From positions 10,435,756 through 10,499,755 of the forward strand of contig OW388292.1 in NCBI GenBank assembly GCA_936450465.1: a stretch of 64,000 bases of DNA, written 5' to 3'. The translations under genes and the position numbers were made by a program. The DNA is from Gibbula magus. Lineage: Eukaryota; Mollusca; Gastropoda; Trochida; Trochidae. Positions within the stretch are counted from its first letter, which is position 1. Every line of letters begins with the position of its first letter. Positions 25,325-35,163 of this stretch are shown piece after piece. The notes below the pieces were generated by a model, which saw only the letters and a program-made list of their open reading frames with translations, had not been told where the DNA came from and did not search any database.

Positions 25325-25610
25325 TTTAACTACCATTTGAATATATATATATATATAAAAGAGTAAATATAAGATGGGTTTGACTGGATCAATCTACTTT
25401 ATTACGATGAGCTCATTTCGACCATCTTTTCAAGTACACTTCACGTGAGAAAAGACTCATATATATTAACATATTCAATTTTATATATATATATATATCT
25501 ATATATGCCATACAACAATGTTCAGTATCATTTGCTTGATAACGGTGTTTAGTATCTACATCGAAACGTCGCATATCTTTGCAATAAAGAAGTTGTAGAT
25601 CCATATATTT
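25325..25610 (+). repeat. Repeat fragment with hammerhead-like motif
   Basis: (AT)n tracts at 25342-25358 and 25483-25498 flank sequence that leads into the same motif and downstream block seen at 19935: GAAACGTCGCA, CAATAAAGAAGTTGTAGATCC. Confidence 0.5.
25535..25574 (+). ncRNA. Degenerate hammerhead-ribozyme-like motif, second copy
   Basis: TGC-TTGATAA-C-GGTGT-loop-ACATC-GAAACGTC-GCA. Relative to the 19935 copy the last helix II pair has changed from C-G to T-A, a compensatory change that keeps the stem. It shares the U3/A8 core substitution. Confidence 0.45.
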
Positions 25611-25979
25611 GTTGATTATTAATGCCCAGTGTCTTTTATACGGTTCAAATCTAATATCTAAAACAGTAGGCTGGACTTAATATTAACACAAACTGGTTTA
25701 CATAGTTCATGATAAGTATTCTTCAACAGTGTATGCTATGTTCGAGATGGTGTACCGATGGAAAATATCACGTCTTGTTACCTAAAATGCATTTTAAGAA
25801 GTGCCTTTATCATAGACTAACAGAAACTGAGAAATACCCAACGCGAAAAGTATCAAAGTATAAATATATAATTTTAAATGCTTTAAACTTAAAACATTTT
25901 AAACAGTTTGGTTTCACAGTGGCCAAAACGAACTTTGTAGAATGAAATATTTTATTTAAATGGTTTATGCTGTAATGTA

Positions 25980-26471
25980 AAGGCGCTGTAACACGTTTTT
26001 TGACATAATTATTTTCCTCAGATTTACAATTTAGCATTATTTATATGACATATTGTTATTGTTACAGGATAAAAGCATCTTATTACACGACCTGATAAGC
26101 CATGTCCAAAGAAAACGGTTTTCCGTATTGGCAGAAAATGGTGCGACCAATAAAGCGAACATTTTCAGGAGCTCTTCAGTGTGAGAGGTAGATTTGTAGG
26201 TGTTTAAGACGGTGAACAAAGCGCCATATTGAAGACTCTGAGTGTTTAGGTATTGTCAGATCATTTTAACTACCTTGGGGCGGCCATTTTGATGTGAACA
26301 CCTTAAAATGGTCGCTCGATGGGATATGGACTTTCATGGCTTAACCGAACCATGTACTTTCGTTTAGGATTTTTTTTATTGATTCAGGAGTATTATTTAG
26401 CCATTGGTAACATTTATTTATCATTTTGTGAGAGCATTTTATTTCAGTAAGAAGACTTGCTACACCGCCTT
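25980..26471. mobile_element. Second copy of the TIR element at 18468
   Basis: Begins AAGGCGCTGTAACACG and ends GCTACACCGCCTT. Shares GTGCGACCAATAAAGCG, GAGAGGTAGATTTGTAGG, the palindrome CGGCCATTTTGATG/TTAAAATGGTCGC (26281-26316) and TGGCTTAACCGAACCATG. The flanking trinucleotides (GTA, CAT) do not match, so the ends may have drifted. Confidence 0.7.
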
Positions 26472-28573
26472 CATCTTTCAGTCCACTTACCACTTACCAA
26501 GTTACAAGCTCGTTAATATTGCAGACAAGATGTTAAGTACTTTGTGTGTCCAATTAACCTGTAAATCAATAGAAGGAACCTAATCAACCTATAGTGTTTA
26601 TATATCTTACAAATGTCTGCAGGAAATTGTTTCCTTTTAAATAATAATATCACCTTTCCTGTTGTAAATGTGTATTCGTTACTTTGATATTTGCATGTAT
26701 ACAAATACTAGTCTTGTGTTCTTATCTTTAACCGCCTGAAGCTTGTTATCTCACCAAACGCCATCTCTACTAAATATATATATATATATATATATATAAC
26801 AAAAGCATCATTATTACTAAAAACAAACACCAAAAAACAGACATAATCCGTTCGGCGAATATAGAGTTCCAAATTCTGGTAACTATCGTAAAAGGAATAT
26901 GACGACCACACGTTGAAGATGTAAACAGAACTCTATTTTCGTTCCCCCTAGGTTATGGCAGACATAAACAATAGACTTCATGCTCCTTTCATTGCGAATC
27001 TTAGTGAGTGCCAAACAGGGGCACTGTGTTCTATGATTACTGACAGCAGGAGGTGATAGACCATACATCTGGTAATGAGTTAATTTACCTAGTGGATCCG
27101 AATTACCATCCTTTTATCATCAGCGACAATATGAGATGGTTAGATTTCGCTGTATGTTCATGCTGTCGCCGTAGGGTGTATGACATCTTACTGTGAGCAG
27201 AAGTTATTGTTGTAGTTAACATCCCTGATATCCTGGATCTGTTACAATGACGTCTTTGAATATGATATAATTCTTCCAATTTAGACTAGAGCCTCAATGC
27301 ATGTATCAATCATTAAATTTACAAACTCTTTAGGGTCGTGCTATCACATCTAATTCAGTAGTGAAGGAAGTGATTTATGCGCTGTATTGAAAATGTTTAG
27401 ATCATAAAAAAAAACCTTTGTCACTGGCTCAGACAATATGTTATATATTACAAAATTCAACAGCCGTCAACAGTCAGTGCTGGCGATCGGAGAGTGTGGG
27501 TTCGCATCCCGCAAGGGACTCGCCCCGAACAAGTACAAGAATCTGTTCTATAGCAGATCGTGCAATCTCATATATTACAATGTTTCATGTGTTCACTATT
27601 TTATTGTCCTCAAAAGGGGTTACAGAAGCTACACATTTTAGTCTAAAAAACTGAATTGTTGCGTACAGACACGTCGGTCAGTATGGATATAGATTGCAGA
27701 TTTGGTAACCCTCTGAAAAATACTTATAGAAAATGTAAATTTTGAAACTTTAATAATGTATTGTGAAAGGCCCTATGAACTACAGAGCCAATGGCTCTAT
27801 TTGTTCTACCATTATACCTTGAAAAAATATGGTAATTCTATGAGTAAACACTTTGATACCGATTGTTTAGTCATAAAACTGATAAATGACACAAAGCGTG
27901 ATGGGAGTCATTGTGTGTAAGTGTGTTTGAATTGTACATTCCTTGAGTCATTGCTGATTGCCTTTTAGATACATGTAAGTACATTTCAAATGTTATGTTT
28001 GCTTTACATTCTACATTATTTATTTATTTATTGCTGATAGCATATACGCCCTTATTATTGTTATGTATTATCTTTTCCCTACCCGCAGCGTTTACAGAGC
28101 ATTGCACTGGTCGACTCAGAGGTTCCTCTTGTGTGATTTATTGTTTGTTGTAAAAATGAACGATCTGTTCTTCTGGGTTTATGTTCATCAAGTCAGGCCA
28201 CATACAATATATGACAGTGTTGTTTTTTTTATAAAGAGAAGTTGAAGTGTAGGTTCAACGAAAATCAGAAGAAACAAATGAATTAAATCAAGAAAAATGT
28301 TTTATGGATATTAAACAAATGATCTCACGAGCAACATTTGCTTCACGACTGCCTAAGTCATGATGCAACTCATGATTTATTTACTTCACCTTCATGTTTT
28401 ACAATATTAAATATTTAAATAAATAGTCATTAAAATTCTTGATTAATATAACATTTAAATCGATTAAAATGAATACTTACATCGATACTGGACACAAGAC
28501 CTTTTCCGAACAAAAACATTTCGGGAAATTCTACAAAATTGATTTTATCCTAGTTAATGGCCACCGGCCCACC

Positions 28574-28575
<2 letters not shown>
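26472..28575. other. Intergenic with simple repeats and a tRNA-like scrap
   Basis: (AT)n at about 26774-26798. Around 27455-27530 a B-box-like GTGGGTTCGCATCCCGC follows a poor A-box region, possibly a SINE head remnant. No gene recognised. Confidence 0.45.

Positions 28576-28647
<72 letters not shown>
28576..28647. repeat. (AT)n microsatellite, about 36 units
   Basis: An uninterrupted AT dinucleotide run of 72 bases. It opens a spurious reading frame of alternating Ile-Tyr. Likely length-variable and potentially cruciform-forming. Confidence 0.95.
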
Positions 28648-28650
<3 letters not shown>

Positions 28651-31600
28651 TGATGATTTTATCCTAGTCCTAATTTTGTATTTGCATTTAATCAAGCGTC
28701 TGATCTTCTGCTGAAATTAATAACACTACGTGAAATACAACGTTTTTAGTATCATTTATTGCTAAATACTTTCAACGTCTTTATGACTTAACTCCTTTAT
28801 GTTCTCAATGACAGAGGCTGTTGATAATGCTGATTTCTCTGTATCCACGCGGACGACGAATGACCCGATTGACAGGCATTCTAGAATTTGGTTGTACAGA
28901 TTAAAAATGGGTTTATGGGTGATAATTTTTACTACTGCAGTACTAACTGTCCTGCCTTTAGAAGAATATCGTATTTATCTAAATTAGTCTTTCATCATAT
29001 GGCAAACATGTAACAGACAGCACCCGATCATGGATCATTATTATTATTATCGTCCTGATATCAAACGCCATTCGTATTCGTGACTCCCATCTATAACAAG
29101 AATATGTCATCACTTATATAGACCAACCTTCAGAATTGATTTTAGTTAACGCTATACAGCGAATGTCCTACATCGCTACCGTGTCTAATTAGACACTGTA
29201 AAGCAAAAAAACTAATGAGCAAAAAGCATCATAAACCTCGTCCGGTCCCCAGACCAGAAGCACGAAAACGACGTGATCGACATGAAGCAGGAAGTATAAA
29301 TCTAATGTATACACTACTTTCAAGAAATATTTACTATGATTCATATAAAGAAATTTTCCTGTCGACATAGAACCATAATTGATTGATAAGGTTTGGAAAG
29401 GGAAGGGAAGGGAAATACACTGATGGACGTTGGAAACCAACAATACACAGACCAAGGTCATGCACTCCCAAGTTCTTTCACCACAACAGTGCATGTTTTG
29501 TCTGATAAGAAAGAAAAGAAATGTCCGTAAAAGTAATAGTACACTATGCTAGATTCATTATCTAGCAACGTCAATATTGTTTCTTGTAATGTGATTGATT
29601 CCAGTCGTTCACGGGAACTGATCTTACCTTTAGTAACTGCCTTTTAGCCAAGGTCACTTGTTACATCAAATACGAAACACTGTCAGCATTAACTGTCATG
29701 CTGCCTCCAAAGCAAACATATTACAGGATTGCACTAACAAGAATCCCAGGGCGTTTTGGTTTTAGCAGTTTTTCAACAATTGTTGGAATTGTTGAAAAAA
29801 GGTATGGAATTGTTGAAAAAGGTAACAAATCAGTTACTACATTATTTTGCATGATGAAAGATATTTGTATGTGTGACAATAAACAACATTCTAGTCATCA
29901 CAAATGTATCACGTGGTTACGTCGCAGGTTGTGGAGAGATATAAGTACCATTACAACTGTTGTTCTAATTTCTTAAAATGTCAACATGATAATTTTTCTC
30001 TGAACAAATAAGTCACGTTATCTATTTTTGTATGTCGAACGTAGCACATCCACATCATTACATTTCAGTATAAAATGGAGGTGGTGCTAAACCTTTTTTT
30101 TCTTTGTGTATATATATTTAGTAGGACTTATTTTAAAAAATCATTATTTTAGATTATTTTACTTCATATCATATAATTTTAATAGACGTTTAAAGGTGTA
30201 AAAGGCTTCAAAGAGATTTATTATATTCAACAACATTTAACTAATTACTCAACTGTAAGTAGCATTTATAGAAATAATCGCAAAGTTGCCATCCTAAAAG
30301 TGTATACTCATGTCCTACGCTCCTCGAAATGCAATGACAAATTATAAAAGTCCTCGAAATCATTTTGTCACGTTGCCAAAGAGTTTCTTTATCTTCAAAG
30401 ACTGTTTACCTTTCATTAACAAAACTTATTTTCAAACAGACGGGTAATACTCGGCTTATGCATATTCTCGCAAGATACAATGTCTCGTGAGACGCAGTTT
30501 GACATAATATCCTTCAGGTGTTTTTTCCGGTGACTTCCTTGAATACCACAAATGTCAACGACAAATTTAACGTCTACAGCAACGCATGTACGTCAAAGGA
30601 GAGCATATGAATGGGGTTTAGTACTCATATCAAAGCTGAAGGAGTTTTCTATCGCTCAGCGAGACGGATGCTAGATTATCGACAAATCAACTGAATCTAA
30701 TACTTACATACCACAGCATGTCATGCAAATCACGAGTCTGGCCTTAACACAAGAATGTAAGCGTCTATATAGATGCAAGTATATATTGAATAATATTCAT
30801 TCGAGCATGATTGGAAGTCAGTCTTTGACATTTAAATACCCCCCAGAACCAAACATGTATAATTTCAACTTCTTATATAAATATATCAACTCCCAATATT
30901 TCGGCTCAAAACAATAGAGTCGATTAATTTTGGCAAAAATAGCGAAGAAAATATATCAGAGGGTAATGGATTAACATGGACGAGCAGACAGAGTCTGAAA
31001 AGTCTAAAATATAATGAGCAAAGAATATGGGGTTTATTCTTTAATAACTCCTAATCCACTCACTAGTAATAAACTTATGATAAACAGGAAAGTATACTTC
31101 CCAAGATATATTAATCTCAGCTTAACAGTCTTCAAGAACTGTTTTGGATGCAAGATTTTAAAAAGAATTTTGCTCTGGAATCAAGATGAAGATGCTTTTC
31201 TATGGAAATGGCGTTACCAAGTTTCATTGAGCTAGGCCTTATAGATTTTTAGATCTGGTCCGGAAAAGAAATATTAAAGTATGTTTCCATTGAAACAGCT
31301 AAACATAAAATTCCAAAGAAGTCGAAAACTAAAAAAGAGCACATCTACACATGATGACTGTTCCACATAACAAGTGTCATTGAGCAAGGCCTTACGATTT
31401 TTAGTTCTGGTCCGGAAACGAAACGCGGACTGACTGAGGTCATTCCCATATTCCCCAGTTTCCAAAGACTTCCATGGAAATACAATTTTGTCAGAGTTAC
31501 AGTTTTTTGTGAAAACGACTTTGGTAGCCAGCCAATTTATGGTATGCTCCAACAAACAACGCATTATAGCGTATATAGACACCACACCATCTGATCACCG

Positions 31601-32061
31601 ACCAATACATTATGCTTCTTCCAACCATCCGCTGCAACTAATGAAAGGCGTATCAACCCTGAACTGAATAGCAAAGAACATCTGACCCCGCATCTGAGAA
31701 AATCTGAGAACATCTGAACATCTGAGACACAGAGATAAATTATCATTGTCATGTTTTCATGGACTACAACCATTTCCCTTCCAAACTCGTCAATGATGCA
31801 ATCAAAACCACCCTGAAACAAGTGACAATCATCCCGACTTCGTTATCGCCGTACCATACGTTCCTAACCGTATGTCACCAAATGCGTAGACACCTGAAGA
31901 GGTGAGGTCAATCAGTAGGTCTTTATTCAAAACTTAAAGGCCACAGGTCTGTAGTACATTTAGGGATAACATATTTACACATTTGTACAGTACATGCAAC
32001 AGCACATCATGTCACATGTAATATATGCCATATCTTTTCACATATAATCACGTCATATATA
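28648..32061. other. Intergenic with short repeat relics
   Basis: A GGTGCTAAACC..CTTTGTGTATA stretch at 30082-30112 resembles the right TIR of the Tc1-type elements at 38363 and 58185 and may be a relic. A block at 30375-30510 (TCTTCAAAGACTGTTT ... CATATTCTCGCAAGA ... GAGACGCAGTTTGA) recurs at 49855-49965 and weakly at 45080-45210. A CCTGAAGAGGTGAGGT block at 31890 recurs at 38487, on the other side of the Tc1 insertion. No gene recognised. Confidence 0.5.
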
Positions 32062-32324
32062 CACAGTTAAAAAAATGAAGCACCCCCAAATTAAAAGTTG
32101 TATACCATTTTGGATTTTATGATAATGTTATTCAATTCGATAGACAGGCCAAATATGGTATGAACTGGTGTGGTTTCTGTTATGGAACGGTTCTCACGAA
32201 CGGAGCTATTGGCATGCATATCATGCAACCCATGATTTCAGCAAAATGCAGTTTCACCCTTCGACTTACCATGGCTAAATAAACGCCTTTTACGGCTTCA
32301 ATGTCAGTTCAATACACACAATTC

Positions 32325-32963
32325 ATGAACAAAGCCACGAAGGAGATTGTCCGAGGCTACGAGATGGCAAATTATTGGACAGCATTTAGCAGGTTTCTCG
32401 TACAAGGAAATTGGGAGAAGAACTGTTTACCACTATTCCGTCATCAGTCGTGTAGTGAGGAAACATGCACAAACTAACCATGTTCATGATCGACCACGTT
32501 CCGGAAGGCCCCGAGCTACCACATTGCAAGAGGACAGGAACCTATTGCGTCATCAACGACGGCAACCGTTTGCGTCAAGTACCGTCTTGAAACAAGCCTG
32601 GCTACCCTATAGACGTATCAGCAATCAGACGGTGAGGAACCACCTCAAAGCAGCAGGTTTAAGGTCTCGACGTGTCATCAGACGTACAAACCTAACTAAT
32701 CGTCATAAACGGGATCGTAGGATGTGGTGTGGTGACCAGCAGCGTTGGAACCTGAGGTCATGGAGACGTATCCACTGGTCAGACGAAAGTCGCTTCCTCC
32801 TCCATACCGTTGACGGGCGAATCAAAGTTTGGAGAGTCAAGAACAGTCGATACACACCAAGGAACAATCTTCCAAGGGTTCCATATGGTGGAGGATCCGT
32901 TATGGTGTGGGGTTGCTTTTCTTTTGATTGCAAGTTGGATTTGGTGACACTACAAGGCACACT
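32325..32963 (+). pseudogene. Tc1-like transposase, N-terminal part
   Basis: Encodes the paired-like helix-turn-helix DNA-binding region (RWQIIGQHLAGFSYKEIG), the linker DRPRSGRPRATT, a second HTH, and the first catalytic motif IHWSDESRF with D codon at 32782-32784, then GGGSVMVWGCFS. The frame opens upstream of 32347 without an ATG. The nearest ATG (32325) is one base out of frame, so a small indel has cost the start. Interrupted at LTLQGTL by the LINE. Confidence 0.9.
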
Positions 32964-33078
32964 ATATATAGATAGTGTCAATGGCGGATTGACAAGTCAG
33001 TCGAAATGAAGTGGGACAGAGAAAGTTGAATACTGGAACACAGAAGCTTCGTAAGTGTTTCATTAACGACTCAGCAGT

Positions 33079-34068
33079 ATGGGAGTGTCTCCGGAACAGT
33101 TTAGGCTATCGATTGGAACTTTTGCACCTGTACACATCAAAATATTGACCAGAATAAGTGTTCACAACAAAAACTCTCGAATACCCCGTTTTTACGCGGG
33201 TTTGAATATGTTCACCCGGCTAGTCACGTTGAACTTGGTGTTGATGCTGTTACTAAGGGCTGGAATTGAACAAAACCCAGGGCCTGTTGATGATGATCGT
33301 GTACAGACCAGAGCTCAGGTTGGTGCTAAGGGTACTGAAAAACAATTAACTCTATCTACATCTCCGAGTGATAAATCTATCCAAGCTGTCCTCGATATAG
33401 TGCGTACCCTGTCAACAAAGTTTGACACCTTGCAGACATCGAGTGAAACAATGGACGCCAAATTGACATCAATCGATACAAAGCTCACCCAGATAAATGC
33501 TCAGCTGAATGACGTAAATGACAAATGTGAACGCCTCGAGCAAGAAAATATATATCTGAAACGGAAAATGGATAGACTGGAAGATAAAGTCGACCATCTG
33601 GAAAATGTGAGTAGAAGGAATAATTTGATATTCAGTGGTATTCCAAAATCTGATGCTGTTGAGACGTGGGAGGACTGTGAGAAGAGTGTACGATCTGTCC
33701 TGAAGGAGAAGCTGAAACTGGATGTCAGCAAAATCAGTATCCAACGAGCACACAGGATCATGAATGGAAAGGCGATCATTGTTAAACTCTCTGACGACAA
33801 AGACAAACACACTATTCTGAAATCTGCTAAAATGTTGAAGGGGACGAATATGTTCATCAATGAAGACTTCTCCATCACAGTAAGAGAGAAACGTAAGAAG
33901 CTGTTATCATACATGTCTGTAAGTCGTGAAGCGGGTCGGAAGTGTTTTCTGAGATATGACAAGCTGTACGTTGGGGATAACATATACACGTATGACGTCA
34001 CAAAGGATTCCCTTGTTGTGTTAAAACAAGGCCAAACTCCGGGTGTAGTGCATAACGTCACAAACTGA
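33079..34068 (+). CDS. LINE ORF1 protein with N-terminal 2A-like sequence
   Basis: 329 residues. Residues 44-69 are a hydrophobic run followed by AGIEQNPGP (residues 61-69, bases 33259-33285), matching the xIExNPGP core of 2A ribosome-skipping sequences, though the usual Asp is Gly here. Skipping would fall between G68 and P69, releasing a 68-residue leader and a 261-residue main protein. Residues about 115-178 form a heptad-rich coiled coil (MDAKLTSIDTKL ... RLEDKVDHLE), followed by an RRM-like domain from about 180 (NNLIFSGIP ... QRAHRI). This coiled-coil plus RRM plan is the RNA-binding, trimerising LINE ORF1 chaperone. 2A-like motifs at this position are known in LINEs of echinoderms and molluscs. 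The frame is intact. Confidence 0.9.
   Translation: MGVSPEQFRLSIGTFAPVHIKILTRISVHNKNSRIPRFYAGLNMFTRLVTLNLVLMLLLRAGIEQNPGPVDDDRVQTRAQVGAKGTEKQLTLSTSPSDKSIQAVLDIVRTLSTKFDTLQTSSETMDAKLTSIDTKLTQINAQLNDVNDKCERLEQENIYLKRKMDRLEDKVDHLENVSRRNNLIFSGIPKSDAVETWEDCEKSVRSVLKEKLKLDVSKISIQRAHRIMNGKAIIVKLSDDKDKHTILKSAKMLKGTNMFINEDFSITVREKRKKLLSYMSVSREAGRKCFLRYDKLYVGDNIYTYDVTKDSLVVLKQGQTPGVVHNVTN
33259..33285 (+). other. 2A-like ribosome-skip motif
   Basis: Codons for AGIEQNPGP after a leucine-rich stretch. NPGP and the Glu three residues upstream are kept; the position usually occupied by Asp is Gly, which may weaken skipping. In related LINEs the upstream peptide has been proposed to act also as a signal sequence. 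Confidence 0.7.
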
Positions 34069-34113
34069 CGAAGTGGCCTGGCTCAGACGATACCCAACTA
34101 CAATGAGAACCTT

Positions 34114-35154
34114 ATGGAACACAACCTTACGTTCATGTCATGGAACGTTTGTGGACTGTATAATAAATTATTTGACAATGACTTTATAAGTTTTTGTAAA
34201 AAACATTGTATGCTTGGATTTGTTGAGGTATGGAATAACTTTCCAGATTTGACATTGAAAAGACATTTGTTGATTATAAAGTTTTTACCAATTACCGAAC
34301 ATTCAATAATAGAGGTGGTGTAGCATTATGTGTTGACCATGCATTTGTTTCAGGTATTAAGATGGTGTGTTTAGAATTTGTGGATTGTATATTTATCTTG
34401 ATTGACAAAGTAGTCTTGGGCACTTCACAGGATATCTTGTTTGGGTTTATATATATTCACTTCATAAACTCTTCTGTCAAAAGTGATACCAGGGCAGAAA
34501 AGGGCATCGACTATCTAGAATCATGTCTTACAAGAATTCTCTGTGACGGAGCGGTAAGTGATGACGTGGTCATAGTGATTATGGGAGATGTGAATGCCAG
34601 AGCAGGTAACCTTCAGGATATTATCATCGATGATAACTCTAGGTTTATCCCATCTCTCGAAGATATGCCATATGCTGCTGATACCTTTCAAATTCCAAGG
34701 CACAGCAAAGATGATGTGATAAATCGATATGGTGTAGATTTAATCGAACTATGCACTACTATGGGACTACACATTCTAAATTGAAGAAGTAAAAGTGACC
34801 CAAAAGGTGATTTTACATGCTATGTTGGAGGTGGGGCAAGTTTGGTACTGTTTATGCTCATCATCCATCTTTGATCTAGATATTGACTTCGAGGTAATCT
34901 CAAGATGTGAATCAGATCACCTACCAGTACGATTAACAATGAAAACACATGACGTTCAAACGGATCATATTATGGAAAGTAAAGTAAATGAACTTAAAAG
35001 ATATAGATGGAACAACCATAAAGCTGTAATATACAACAACCAGGTATACATGAAACTAAATGATTACACATTACAGCAATTCAAGGATGACATTGCTAAT
35101 GACATTGATGACGCTGTAGAGACACTGACGTCAATTATGACATCATCCGCTTAA
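34114..35154 (+). pseudogene. LINE ORF2, endonuclease domain, disrupted
   Basis: Apurinic/apyrimidinic-type endonuclease in pieces: LTFMSWNVCGL at the start, NNRGGVALCVDHA, VIVIMGDVNAR, then CESDHLPVRLTM at the end, the expected order of active-site motifs. Lesions: a frameshift near 34255 (frame of EKTFVDYKVF), TGA at 34782-34784 where related proteins usually have Gly (LHILN-stop-RSKSD), a frameshift near 34845, and TAA at 35152-35154 just before the RT part. It would otherwise be continuous with the 35164-37575 frame. Confidence 0.88.
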
Positions 35155-35163
35155 GAATGCAAA

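Noticed and set aside
27455..27530. tRNA gene
   Set aside because: B-box-like sequence only; no acceptor pairing or clear A box.
28439..28648. 69-codon frame ending in Ile-Tyr repeats
   Set aside because: Produced by the (AT)n microsatellite.
33469..34061. Two long minus-strand frames (113 and 186 codons)
   Set aside because: Antisense shadows of the LINE ORF1, with no motif of their own.
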